Positions 35,216 to 46,626 of a DNA stretch of 64,000 nucleotides are shown piece after piece. The stretch is from Dipteris shenzhenensis (taxonomy: Eukaryota; Polypodiophyta; Polypodiopsida; Gleicheniales), in the NCBI GenBank assembly GCA_047967505.1, contig CM106538.1; one strand, written 5' to 3'. The translations under genes and the position numbers were made by a program. The notes under the pieces are model-generated. The model was given only the letters and a program-made list of their open reading frames with translations, did no database searches and was not told where the DNA came from. Numbering within the stretch: the first letter of the stretch is position 1; each line of letters opens with the position of its first letter.

Positions 35216-35526
35216 CCGAGCCATAACTCTTTATGGAGAGCTCGGTTTGCCTTTCTGTAAAAAGGTAAAATGATCATAATTGAAAGCTCTACACAACCGT
35301 GTCCACTACCTAGCCTAATTGTACATCATGTGGCTTTTATTTAAGAAATTAAGAAAAATTCTTAAGGCAGTAACCCAAAGTGGATGTTTGGGGTTGATAT
35401 GTTTGGCTAGATTTGGATAAATTTTTACTCTCCTTGCCCTTGAGTGGTATGTGCATGAAAGTTTGAAGTAGTGACTTGTTTTACACCTACCTACGCATGT
35501 TTACTCGCTACTTGAGACGCTAGTCT

Positions 35527-35545
35527 CCCCGGCAGCGGCGCCAAA
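35527..35545 (-). other. Primer binding site of the Tat-like element
   Basis: On the minus strand tttggcgccgctgccgggg follows the 5' LTR directly. The tggcgccg... form is the one described for Tat/Ogre-type Ty3/gypsy elements, primed by an Arg tRNA (from memory). Confidence 0.75.
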
Positions 35546-36672
35546 TGTTGGCTCTTTCCTACCGCTTTCGTAGGAAGAGCTGGGTGTTCTATGTTGCAGG
35601 GTTCCGAGGCTTTTTGTCACCTATAGATATATTAGGATTGTCGTTGTAGTATATATGTAGCTTAGGACCTCGAGTCGTGTTCCGTTGAGAGACGTAGGCT
35701 TAAGTGTGGTGAGTAAACATAATGCAAGCATGTGTAGAAGGCACGTAAACCATTGTTGTTGGGGTAATGAAGGCTTTCGCCTTCATTGGGGGTTGTAAGG
35801 TTTAGGAGGAGTTTAAGGGTTCAGAAGGAGGTTCCAGGGTTTAGAAAGAGTTCAGGGTTAGAAAGAGTTCCAGGGTTCAGAAGGAGGTTCCAAGGTTTAG
35901 AAAGAGTTCAGGGTTAGAAAGAGTTCCAGGGTTCAGAAGGAGGTTCCAGGGTTTAGAGTAGAGTACATGGTGGAGAACTCGTCTCCCTCGTAGATCATTG
36001 AGTTTAAGGGTTTAGGAAAGTATAGGAGTGGGAGAGGAAGAAGGTGTAAGAGCATGGGTGAAGTAAGAGGGAGAGGAGGAAGGAGGAGGAGGGAAGAGGA
36101 GGAGGGAGAGGGAGGAGAGAGGAGGAGGAGGAGGAGGGAGGAGGAGGGAGGAGGAGGAGGAGGAGGAGGAGGAGGAGGAGGAGGGAGAAGGGAGGAGGAG
36201 AGGGAGAGGATGGGTTGCAGGGTTGGAGGAGAGGGAAGAAGGGTTGCAAGGTTAGGACATGCTTTTGGACGTGCAGTCCAAGGAAGCATGGACACTTGAG
36301 ACAAATGCTTGGAATACCAATGTAGACTCAACACAATGCCCCAAGAGTGTGGGCTTCATTCCATTATGGGGTATTTATACAAGTTGGAGAGCTTCCCTCT
36401 CTGCATGTAACACAAAGTCGTATCACAAAGTTGTAACACAAAGTTGTGTCACAAAGTCGTAACACATTCTCTCTAGAAGATGTAACACAAAGTTGTTACA
36501 CAAAGTTGTTACACAAAGTTGTTACACAAAGTTGTAACATAAACTTGTAATACAAACTTGCAACACAAAGTTGTTACACAAAGTCGTAACATAAAGTTGT
36601 GTCTAGAAGTTGTAACACAAAGTTGTAACACCTTCTCTTTCTTCATAAGTTCATGTTGGCACAGAGTCAACA
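35546..36672 (-). repeat. 5' LTR of the Tat-like element
   Basis: It matches 24926-26039 with about six substitutions and one extra 13-bp acacaaagttgtt unit near 36510-36530. TATA box complement at 36371-36380. Confidence 0.95.
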
Positions 36673-36677
36673 ACCAC
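36673..36677. repeat. Target site duplication of the Tat-like element, right
   Basis: accac, the partner of 24921-24925. Confidence 0.93.
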
Positions 36678-38623
36678 TTTCTAGCCCATGTCTTATCAAG
36701 GAGTTGACCTAGGCTAAGTGCTTTCTTCTTATCCACATCAATTGACTTGCCAGCTAACTCATCATCAAATTTCAATAAAAATAATAGTGCCGAGAGAGCA
36801 GCCTCACTTTGAATCATTCAGGTGACCACTTCATCTAAGTTGCTATGCTTGCTCTTCTTTCCAAAGAAGCAGTCACCACTTAGGATCTTCTTGCATACTT
36901 CTTCTATTATTGCATCTGGAACAAACCTTAAAGCTCTCCACCAAACAATAGACATCGGTTTCTTTATTTCTTTCCTCTGAGTTGCAATGTGCTCTGGTGC
37001 CTCAAAGGATATCTTTCCTATTTCATATGCTTGGCAAACATCCACGATGCTCTGAAACACTGAGTCCTCACAGAAGACAATGCAGGTAACATCCCTGTAT
37101 CTTGCAACGGCGGTGTTCAAATCCTTTGCCTCAACCTTATTACCTGGTATGCCTTGCGTATTGCTTACAACACCTTTCAAGCATCTATAGAACCGAGTCC
37201 TCTTTGCCATGTACTCCGATGTAGGTCTCCTGCCCTTCACTGTTTGTGGCTTTCCACAGCCCATCCATAACTCCCTTGCCTTTATCAAGATCTCAGAAAG
37301 AGAAGAGCTTTTTTTCAACCTAAATGAAGCAGAATTCAGCCTCTCTGATTCTAGAATGTACTTCGAGTCATCATTAAATATGCATATATGACAAATGACT
37401 CGTTGGAACTTTTCCATCCACTCAATCTGTGGCAAGTTTCCTTTTCTTCCCTCATCAAGGGCGATCCTGCAAGCCTCACAAAAGTGTTTCCCATCAATGG
37501 GCTCAAACCTGCATCTTTCTAAGAATCTATTCTTTGCCAGCATGTATCTTTTCTCGATGTCACTCCCATATCGGCTTTGGTACAAAGCCTCTCCATGAAC
37601 AAAGTCACTCCTTCTAAAGTTCTCAAAAGCATCAAGAAAGTCCACGCGCTTTTGAAATGTGACATCAGGCAATGTAGGATCATCTTCTTGAAGTCTCTTA
37701 AACGCCATAGGATGAAGAGTGATATTAGTGGCAACGGGAGTTCTCGTTTTCCTTGTATCTTCATACAATTTGTGTGCAAATATCTTATCGAGCTTTCTTT
37801 GATTTGTGAACAATGAAGCTCGATCAATAAGCATTGTGGCCAGGCTGAATTGTGAAAATCCCCAAATGTATCCCTCATCCTCTGGAGGATGTAAGTCCGC
37901 CACACTTATAGAAAAGTCTTCGAGACTTGTATCTTCTTCTTGCTGATCTTTCTCTTCATCGCTATCCAATTTTTCACCTGGTTTTAAATAGCCTGCACTT
38001 GAGCGATCTCCATGTGGAGTAGGAGTTATTTTTGCTCTCTTTCTGGGAATAGCTATAGCACTTGAGTCTGCTCCACGATCACTCCTTCTTGTTCCTGTAG
38101 TTGCAGCGGTCGATGGCGTAGGTACAGTTGGAGATACTGTAGTTACACTTGTTGGAGTTACCGGAGTTACCGCCACAGATATTGATGGTACTTGAGGGTT
38201 ATATGTTATAGATGGCATACTTAGTGCTGCTGAAGGTTCAACACCACCACTTGGAAATGCATCCCACATTTTCTTCAATGCTTCTAAGGCATTAAGTAAT
38301 TCTTGGGATCCCTCAATTGAACCTAGTAATGGCTTCAAGAAGTGCTTCGGAGTAACTCGTAACTTGTAAACCACCTCGTCATTCTTTCCTTGGCACACAA
38401 TTTCTATCAAATTGTTTTCTTTAATATTGATGTTTGATACCATGCCACCATTTCTTACTGCCTCTGCAGAATATTTCGGGCTTGATATGTTCTCTGAAGT
38501 GATCACCAAAAAATACTTTGATTTGCGCTCCATAAAATACCAAGCATGCTCAATGTATTTGAAAGACACCTTGGAACCAAAACTGGAAGCCATGGAAGCT
38601 ATAGTTTTCTGAAAAACAATCAA
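36678..38623 (-). pseudogene. 5' part of unrecognised ORF split by the Tat-like element
   Basis: A 601-codon frame ends at TGA (36820-36818) and then goes on in the same register (MIQSEAALSALLFLLKFDDE) up to the insertion at 36678 (DKTWARKW). The first Met of the clear protein is MASSFGSKVSFKYIEHAWYF; just upstream, ttgattgtttttcag looks like a splice acceptor (exon from 38608). It has a Thr/Pro/Ser-rich region, a nuclear-signal-like basic patch (RKRAKITP) and an acidic stretch (DSDEEKDQQEEDTSLED). A well-ordered domain follows, with two paired Cys motifs (HFCEACRIAL, VICHICIFND) and WWRALRFVPDAIIEEVCKKI. I do not recognise it; it may be a host gene or part of an older mobile element. Confidence 0.6.
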
Positions 38624-38850
38624 AAATAAAAAATGAGAAATACAATGATTTTCAAACTCAAAATATTAAATAATTTTTAATTAAATATTCTTTTAAGTTT
38701 TATTTATTTTTAATTTTTAAAATAAAATATTTTTTTCTTTTTTAATTATTTTATTTTAATTAATTAGTTTATTTTTATATTTAAAATTTAATTTAATTTT
38801 TTGATTTTTTTTAAGTTTTATTTATTTTAACTTTTTTAATTTTGACGGGA
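38624..38850. other. AT-rich spacer upstream of the split ORF
   Basis: Mostly A/T (ttttatttatttttaattttt and similar). It would be intron or promoter of the minus-strand ORF. Confidence 0.5.
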
Positions 38851-40462
38851 CAGGACGAAGGAAAGCGCGGGGAAGGGGGAGTGGGGGGAGCGAGAGGAGA
38901 CGACGGTGGGGACGAGGAGGGGGCGTGGGGCAAGGGAGAGATGGAGGGGGCTCGGGCGGGGAGGGGGAGGCGGAGGGGCATTGCTGCCCCGTAACAGGTG
39001 AGCCCCTCCCCCTCCCCGCTCGCACTCCCTCCCCTTGCCCCACGCCCCCTTACCCTCCCATGCCCACCCCTTGCCCGCCACCTTGTGATGTCCCCCTCCC
39101 CGCCCCTCGCCCGGCCCCTTGCCCTCCCCATGCCCACCTCTTCCCTCAGCCCGCCCCGTGGGGGATCCCCACCTGTTGCGCACGTAACAGATGTCCTCCC
39201 CTCGCCCGCCCCCTTGCCCTCCCTGCCCCTCGCCCGCCCCACGGCCCCCTTCCATCCGCCCACCCCCTTCCTCTCCCCATGCCCCCCCTTCCCTTCCCCT
39301 TGCCCCCTGTTGCGCACGCAATAGGTGAGGGGGGCATCACCCCCCTCCCCGCCCCCCTCGCTCGCTTGCCCTCCCCATGCCCCCCTCCCCTTCCCCCTCC
39401 CCCCCTCCCCTCGCCCGCCACCCCTCCCCTCGTCCTCGCCCGCCCCCTCGCCCCTCCTCCCCCTTGCCCCTCCCCCTCACCCTCGCTCGCCCCCTCGCCC
39501 GCTTGCCCGCCCCCCCTCCCCTTCCCCCTCCCCTCGCCCTCGCCCGCCCCTTCGCCCCTCCTCCCCCCATCCCCCCCCCTCCCCCTTGCCCCTCCCCCCC
39601 ACGCCCTCCACCCCACGCCCCCCCTCGCCCCCCATGCCCCCCCCGCCCTCCGCCCGCCCCCCCCTCACCCCCCCCTTCCCTTGCCCCTCCCCTTCCCTCA
39701 CCACACGCCCCCCCTCGCCCCCCCTTCCCTTGCCCCTCCCCTTCCATCACCACATGTGGTGAGGGAAGGGGAGGGGCAAGGGAAGGGGGGGGCGAGGGGG
39801 GGGGCGGGCGGCACGTGGTGAGGGAAGGGGAGGGGCAAGGGAAGGCGGGGCGAGGGGGGGCGGGCGGAGGGCGAGCGGGGGGGGAGGGGAGGTGGGCGAG
39901 GGGCGGGGAGGGGAGGGGGGCATCGCGGGTGCATCGCCCCCCTCCCCCCCCTCCCCTCGCCTGCCCCCTCCCCTCGCCCTCGCCCCCCCTCCCCTTCCCG
40001 CGCTCCCCCCACACCCCCCCCTTCCCTCTGCCCCCCCAGCCCCCCCCCCCGCGCGCCTGTCCCCCCCCTTCCCTCTGCCCCCCCAACCCCCCCCCCCGCG
40101 CGCCCGCCCCCCCTCCCCTCCGCCCTCCCCACACCCCCCCCAGTGCACCCGCCCCCTTCCGTCGACGGCAAGGGGCGGGCGTGGGGGGGCGTGGGGAGGC
40201 AGCGGAGGGAAGGGGGGGCGGAGGGGTCGACGGTAGGGGGCAGGGGGCAGGGGCGGGGGGGGCATGGGGAGGGCGGGAGGGAAGGGGGGGGCATGGGGAG
40301 GGCGGAGGGGGGGGGCGGAGGGGAGGGAAGGGGGAGGGACGACAAGGAGGGGGAGGGCGGAGGGAGGGGGGCAGAGGGAAGGGGGGAGCGACGACAAGCG
40401 GCAGGGGGGAGGGAAGGAAGGGGGCAGGAGGAGGGAAGGAGGAGGGAGCAGGCAAGGGGAAG
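38851..40462. repeat. C-rich/G-rich low-complexity tract with inverted halves
   Basis: About 38990-39750 is C-rich on the plus strand and about 39757-40460 is mostly G-rich, with a C-rich return at 39930-40160. Near the switch, caccacatgtggtg (39750-39763) sits at the centre of an inverted repeat whose arms carry cttcccttgcccctcccctt and its complement. Motifs such as cctgttgcgcacg occur at 39173 and 39307. Open frames of up to 400 codons on both strands are by-products of stop-poor composition. Confidence 0.8.
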
Positions 40463-40467
40463 GGGCC
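40463..40467. repeat. Target site duplication of copia D, left
   Basis: gggcc, repeated at 58396-58400. Confidence 0.88.
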
Positions 40468-40819
40468 TATGAAGATTGTGGGAGAGAGGGAAGGAGTCTC
40501 ACTTGCGGCTTTCTCACATGCACAATGGGGGAATACACACAAAGGTGGAGGCTAAAAACAGTTTTCCTCTTCTTAGTTGTGAAAGCCAAAAGAACTCTTG
40601 TACAAAAAAATAGAAGAACCCTATATGTGGGTCTCAAAACCAAACTCAACTAACTAAGGTGGCATACTAACTGAGCCACGAACTAGTGTAGATAAGGATA
40701 GCTGTCATCCAGCTATTATTCGTGGGCGGTGTACCAACCGCATCTCCAGTAACAAGTCGGTGACATAAATGCACAACAGTCACCCTGGCATATCGCGAGT
40801 GGAGCTCGATATCTCAACA
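40468..40819 (-). repeat. 3' LTR of copia D
   Basis: Complement of the TGTTGAGATATC...CTTCATA sequence. The last dinucleotide has changed (CA to TA), which shifts the apparent end by two bases unless the duplication is used to place it. Confidence 0.92.
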
Positions 40820-41412
40820 CTCCCCCTCGAGCTCAATCCCAATTCCTGCACACCAAGCAGGTCTCTGAACTTGTGTAGCTTCTCTGCGCCCAATGCTTTC
40901 GTGAATATGTCAGCTACCTGATCCTCTGTGCTAACATAAACTAGATCAATAAGACCTAGTAAAACCTTCTCCCGCACATAGTGATAATGCACCTCAATGT
41001 GCTTTGTTCTAGCATGAAAGACTGGGTTCTTTGCTAAGTGTATGCTGCTCATGTTGTCACAATAAATGACAACTGGCCCATCTGTAGACTGATGCATATC
41101 ATAGAGTAGCTTATGCAACCAAGCTACCTCACATGCAGCCATTGCTGCACCTCTGTACTCAGCCTCTGTGCTCGACAAGGAAACTGTAGGATGTTTCTTG
41201 CTACTCCAAGTGACTGCAGCACTCCCAAAAGAGAACACATATCCACTGGTACATCGCCTATCAGAAATACTACCAGCCCAATCAGCATCAGTGTATCCAT
41301 GCAACTGTATCTGAACCCCAGCCTCATAAAATAGTCCATACTGCAATGTGGACTTCACATACCTGAGTATGCGTCTAGCCGCATCCAAATGCGGTTTCCT
41401 TGGAGCCTGCAT
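40780..41412 (-). CDS. RNase H of copia D
   Basis: An open 210-codon frame: [75 protein letters not shown] and [19 protein letters not shown]. It holds the intact end of reverse transcriptase and the RNase H domain, which is broken in C. It is separated from the upstream frame by a small deletion near 41415-41430 after RPDLSFMLLGW. Confidence 0.9.
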   Translation of the reverse strand: MQAPRKPHLDAARRILRYVKSTLQYGLFYEAGVQIQLHGYTDADWAGSISDRRCTSGYVFSFGSAAVTWSSKKHPTVSLSSTEAEYRGAAMAACEVAWLHKLLYDMHQSTDGPVVIYCDNMSSIHLAKNPVFHARTKHIEVHYHYVREKVLLGLIDLVYVSTEDQVADIFTKALGAEKLHKFRDLLGVQELGLSSRGSVEISSSTRDMPG

Positions 41413-41420
41413 AAACTAAC

Positions 41421-43171
41421 TTACCAACCCAACAACATAAAGCTCAAATCTGGCCTGGTAATAGTCATGTAAATCAAACTTCCTACTATGCGTCTGTACA
41501 TAGTAGGGTCTTCCAGAAGCTCACTTGCATCTGTGCTCAGCTTCACATTCTGCTCCAAAGGAACTGAAATAGGCTTACAGCCTGTCATCCCATATTTGGA
41601 CAGCATGTCCAATCCATACTGCCTCTGCAAGATCTGTATCCCACTTGGTGATCTAATCACCTCAATGCCCAAGAAATAACGCAGCTCTCCCAAATCCTTC
41701 ATCTCAAACTTCTGCCTCAATAGCATTTTCACATGAAGGATATCTTCATCACTATCACCTGTGATGATCAAATCATCAACATAAATGACCAGCAGCATAA
41801 TCCCTTTCTCTGTTTTTCTCACATAGAGTGAGAAATCTGCCTTGGAAATCTGAAAGCCAATAGTGACAAGATACTGTCATATCTTGTCAGACCATGCTCT
41901 AGGTGCTTGCTTCAAGCCATACAAGGCTTTCTTCAACCTGCAAACAAACTCAGGATGAGTAGCATGAACATAACCTGTTAGCTGCTCCATAAAGACCTCT
42001 TCTTGCAAATCACCATGCAAGAAGGCATTCTTTACATCCATCTGATGTAAAGACCATCCCTTTGATGCAGCCATAGCAATGGCTGCTCTTACGGTTGCCA
42101 TCCTTGCAACTGGGCTAAAAGTTTCTTCATAATCAATGCCATATGTCTGTGCATACCCCTTGACAACTAATCTTGCCTTGTATCTATTCACAGAACCATC
42201 TGCATTGTGCTTGATCTTATAAACCCACTTACAACCAATTGCATTCTTGCCTTTAGGTAAAGGCACCAATTCCCATGTAGCATTAGCATCCAAGGCATCC
42301 ATTTCTTCATCCATGGCTTTCTCCCATTTTTCTTTTCCCATGGCTTGCTCAAAAGAAGTGGGTTCTTGTTCCTGTATCACTTTGACCATATAGGCATAGT
42401 GAATGGCTGTAAATCCATCATATTTTAGCCTATCCACAAGATACCTAACCCTGGTAGACCTGCGCAAAATAGGCTCACTTCCAGGTGCTCTCAAAACATC
42501 CCTGGTCTTCCTTACTCCAGGTGTAACAACAGAAGGAATACCCAACTCATCATCAATGCTCTATTCTGAGCCACTGGATTCACCATCCACACAAGAGTGA
42601 CCTGCATTCACATCAAACATGGGCTGATCTACCTTCTCTTTCCCTTTTCGTGATACCTGCGTACCACTCTCTGCACTCCTTTGAGGGGATTCTCCTGATC
42701 TCAATCTGCCTGTCCATGGCGAAGTATGTGAACCACTGGTAGAGGACACTCCAGGTCCACTGATATTTTGTGATTGCTGCTGTGCATTCTGTGCAGCATT
42801 ACCATTTTGTGCATCTACATTAATCATCACATTTACTGGTTTATACCAGCTGCTCATCTCATCAAAAACAACATCTTTGCTCACTGTGAACTTACGTGTA
42901 GAAGGGTCATAGCATCTATACCCTTTCTGCTGAGCAGAGAATAACCAATAAAGACGCACTTCTCAGCTTTTGGATCCAACTTGGACCTCAACTCATCTGG
43001 CACATGGACATAGGCAATGCAACCAAAAATCTTCAAATGAGAAATATTTGGTTTCCTACCAGTATACACCTCCTCTGGCGTCATGCCATGTATTGCTGCA
43101 GTGGGAGTCCTATTCATTATATAGACTGCTATAGCAACTGCTCCAATAATAATCTGGTAGATCTTTTTCAT
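41421..43171 (-). pseudogene. Copia D integrase C-terminus and reverse transcriptase
   Basis: Successive frames 43171-42881, 42959-42561, 42545-41877 and 41822-41421 read through the integrase C-terminus, linker and reverse transcriptase ([48 protein letters not shown], and the YVDD box near 41776). Breaks: a frameshift near 43140, another near 42920, a TAG at about 42560 (CAG in C) and a TGA at about 41877 (GGA in C). Confidence 0.9.
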
Positions 43172-44097
43172 TTAGCATAGCCCAAGATACCTCTCCAATA
43201 TGCCTGTTTTTTCTTTCTGCAATTCCATTTTGCTGTGGGGTATGACTGCATGAATATTGCTGCTTTATACCATGCTCCTGCAAGAACCTTGCAAACTCAT
43301 TTGAGAGGTACTCTCCCCCTCCATCTGACCTTAGGCATTTTATTTGCAGGCCTGTTTCTTTTTCAACCATAGCTTTGAAAGCTTTGAAGTGCCCAAACAC
43401 TTCACTTTTCTTTTTCATAAAATACACCCACAATTTTCTGCTGAAGTCATCAATAAATGTGACAAAATAGTGACAGCCTCCAATAGATGCAGCTTTTGTA
43501 GTCCACACATCAGAGTGGATTAATTCCAATGGCTTTTTACTCTCTTGAACATGCCTAGGAAAAGGTTTCCTTGCCTGTTTCCCAAATTGAGAGGCTTCAC
43601 AAACCTTGTGCATTTCTGCAACCTTGAATTTAGGCAATCCTGCAACAATATTTTGGGCTTGCATTGATTTAAGTCGCTGTATATTAACATGACCAATGCG
43701 TTTGTGCCAGATATCAATATCTGCAACTACACCAGTCCCATGTGCAAACATTGCTGCACTCAATTCAGGCATGTCTGCATCCAATGTAAACATCCTGCCC
43801 TTCTTCTTTCCTTTTGCTATCAAGCGACCATTATTTTTCATATCCTCAACAAAGCATCCATGAGGATTAAATCTGACCTGCAAGCCCTGCTCAACCATCT
43901 GACCAACAAAAACTAGGTTCTTGGTGATGTTCGGGACATGAAATACCTGAGACAAGTATTTCTTTTTCCCATCCTGCATAGACAAAGGAATTTTGCCAAT
44001 CTGCACAATAGGATGTGCAGTATCATCACCAGTCTCCACAAATCCTGGCTTTTCCATCTTCCTTGCATCTTGCATCCATTCTGCATGACCTGTCATG
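43110..44097 (-). pseudogene. Copia D protease C-terminal part and integrase
   Basis: One long frame from the insertion point onward: HVPNITKNLVFVGQMVEQGL, the integrase zinc-binding region (WHKRIGHVNIQRL ... CEASQFGK, where the third Cys has become Ser... compare CEACQFGK in C), and the core (LIHSDVWT, RSDGGGEYLSNEF, HTPQQNGIAERKNRHI). CAG/CAA codons that are stops in C are intact here. The start of the protein is on the other side of the insertion at 56431. Confidence 0.9.
44088..44097. repeat. 10-bp target site duplication of the Mutator-like insertion, left
   Basis: acctgtcatg, repeated exactly at 56431-56440. Element C has a single copy of the corresponding sequence (acttgtcatg, complement near 13990). 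Confidence 0.93.
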
Positions 44098-44154
44098 AGG
44101 ATTACCAAAAAGTGAGCGGAGAAAAGCGAGCAGCCCCAAATAAGCGAGCAAGAT
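44098..44154 (+). repeat. Left terminal inverted repeat of the Mutator-like insertion
   Basis: Starts aggattaccaaaaagtgagc; core 44110-44152 pairs with 56375-56417. It has three gcgagc repeats inside. Confidence 0.85.
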
Positions 44155-46120
44155 TAAGTAGGTTTCAAGCGAGCGAGAACCTCATCCAGCATCTTATTCC
44201 CCTCAATATCATTGGAACAATTGATGTGATCATAAGCAAATTAAACATATTCCAACAATGAAGGCATGCCTGAAACTCACAATTAACTTCTCTTTCATCC
44301 CCATACTATCAATTTGAGTCGTTGTGGAGAGGTAGAGACATAAGAATACATAAAATTTGCGATAAAAAAAGCAAACACTACTGAGATTGAACATCCACAC
44401 AGCAAGATAATGATAGATCACAAGCTAGAATATATGACTGAAAATATGTAAACATGATCATGTGCTACATATACATATCATGTCTTTTATGCTTGCAGAA
44501 GATCATCCATACATTCGATCCAAAAACATGGAAATAGAACTAACTATGTCAAAAGAAAAAAAACACATTTTCATCATAAGCATTAATTTTGCTTAGTGAA
44601 AATACCAATGTAATCTGGACAATACCATGCTTTACAAAACTTAGGGAGCCAAAAAAGGATTTTAGCCCTCCATACTTCTATTATGACCAATGTCTGAATG
44701 ATAGTTCTATCGGAACTAGAAATGAATGCATCTAACCACTATGTTGAGTGCTCATCCAGTATCCTGTAGACTATTATGTTAAACTCAATACGTGACCATA
44801 AACTCAAGCATAAGAGGAGCATGATTCAAGTGAAATAATTGGCCGACACTCTGTAACTAGTATCCTACTGCATCTAACAAAAAATATGCACCAGGTGTTA
44901 ACAAGCTTCTATTTCCACCCCTATAAGCAAACTCGTATCCTGTAGTATGAAAAACTTTAAGGAAAACATTGCACTTAATGCATCAATTAAGCCAGTGACT
45001 ACTCATGATGCACAATCGAACAATCATCAAGGAAAGTCTAGTCAAGCAAGTTGAAGCAAAAAACCAAATATCTATTTGGATCTATGCCGTGGTGTATCCG
45101 CCGACCATGAGTAGCAAAAAAACCTATGAAAAAAGCAAAATAGGGATTATGCCACTCTACCATGATCACTTCCATGCTACAAATAAGGGAATACATAGTC
45201 GTTTTAGGGTACTTTTAGGGTTCATTCCCAACCACTAAAAAGAGAGCCAATGCTATCTATTTGTATTCATAAAATCTTTATGAACATTATCATGTTCAAT
45301 ATAAGGATAGGAGCCAGCTCAATGGGTAGTCTTAAACAAATATAAATACTATTCGAATTTTAACCTTATGCAAAAGCTTTTTTTAAACACAAAGTAAAAC
45401 TTGATTATACATATAGATGGGAATCAGGTCACCATTGTAAGTATGTATTTAGTAATTAAGTTGAAAATATTCCCTTAGAAAAATATCTCAATCAACATAG
45501 TACCCATATTATATATCCAAAATTTATAAGATCTCATTCATACCATTAGATTGTTTTCATCACTTGTCATGAGTACTAACCTCAATTGGCATTATGTATT
45601 TGGGTCAAAATAGTTTTTAGTATAGGATATAATGGAGCAATACATTTATGTAATATCTAGTGATCATAGTTTTTAATATAGGATAAAATGGAGCATAGAG
45701 TAATCTTGTCATTCAAAAATGATAATATACCTTCCTTGACCATATACAAGTATCATGCATTCATAAAAAAAGTTAGTCATAAACTACAATATAATGTGCC
45801 CATAATGCATGTACATTAAATCTTCACATGTTAGAATGTGAGAAAGGGAATAATTTAACTATGAAATCAGGGATCAATGTAGGAAATGGTCTTCTATGCA
45901 CACATATATGCTAAGGGTCCATCTAATACAATATTGGAAATTGATGTGAGTATAGGTGTATGCATCCATCAGTGATTTATATGAGTGTATGCATCCATTT
46001 GTGATGTATATTGTTGTACTAATCCATGGTGCTTTACCGCTTGAGTTGTTTGTAGCCCAATTAATCACAACAACGTTGTATTTTTTAAAAGAAAAATGCC
46101 ATAAAAATTTCATGCTGCAA
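44155..46120. other. AT-rich interior of the insertion, no gene seen
   Basis: No open frame longer than about 80 codons has protein-like composition. Near 45600-45690 the phrase atagtttttagtataggata is present twice. Confidence 0.5.
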
Positions 46121-46523
46121 AACACACAAAAAAAAAAAGGCACTTGTAGCATTAATCCAAGCATTTCCTACAAGCAATCTCCATCCCTCCCTTTCCTGCA
46201 TACTCTTTTGGCCACCTCCACCCTCTCGTTGCCCTTCAAGACTGCCTCTTGCCTCCTCGCCTCCTTGCTTCCTCACCTCCTCACCTCCTTGCTTCTTTGC
46301 CTTCTCACCTCCTTGCATCATGCTTGTTGCTGGCAATTCCAAGGCTGTCCCTCCCCTCATTGGCCAGCTCCTCTACTCCTCATGTCATCCTTCTCCTCAT
46401 TTTGGTGTCTCCGATGAATAGCTTGGGGATCTTGTTTTTGGAGGGGGGAAGCATAAGAATGGCAACACCTTAATGCGCTGTCATTTTTCATGCTTTTGCC
46501 ACCCAAAAACAAGACCTGCAAAT

Positions 46524-46626
46524 CCCTTGCTTAAGCTTGAATGAGCCTCTTGATTTTGGGCGTGTTAAGCCATTTTTGACCATCATACCCCCAAAATCAA
46601 GAGGCTCATTCAAGCTTAAGCAAGGG
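46524..46626. repeat. Perfect 37-bp inverted repeat (hairpin)
   Basis: Arms at 46524-46560 and 46590-46626 are exact complements (cccttgcttaagcttgaatg...), with a 29-nt loop. Confidence 0.93.

Larger units (their letters stand above)
32987..35526 (-). other. Long leader of the Tat-like element, GC- and purine-rich
   Basis: About 2.5 kb between the primer site and the gag ATG. It holds, in plus coordinates: short ctaacctaactgtagttag repeats (33450-33720), a T run and G runs (33729-33810), an 85-bp GC-rich tandem repeat (33954-34205), a further G-rich repeat of about 67-100 bp (34360-34520) and a purine tract to 34915. Long frames through these low-complexity parts are not believable as genes. 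Confidence 0.75.
24926..36672 (-). mobile_element. Tat-like LTR retroelement with gag and protease but no polymerase
   Basis: The 11,747-bp element has LTRs at 24926-26039 and 35546-36672, which differ by about six substitutions and one 13-bp repeat unit, and a 5-bp duplication (accac). Its primer site has the tggcgccgctgccggg form described for Ty3/gypsy Tat elements (tRNA-Arg type, from memory). Reading on the minus strand, the order is a 2.5-kb leader, gag, a zinc knuckle/protease ORF, a coiled-coil ORF (ORF2), a further ORF (ORF3) and the 3' LTR. No reverse transcriptase, RNase H or integrase motif was found in any minus-strand frame, so it should depend on another element for copying. 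LTR similarity implies recent movement. Confidence 0.9.

Noticed and set aside
38836-40653. Open frames of 100-400 codons on both strands (Pro/Arg/Gly-rich)
   Set aside because: They lie in C-rich/G-rich low-complexity DNA where stops are rare, overlap each other in all frames and have no domain or conserved order.
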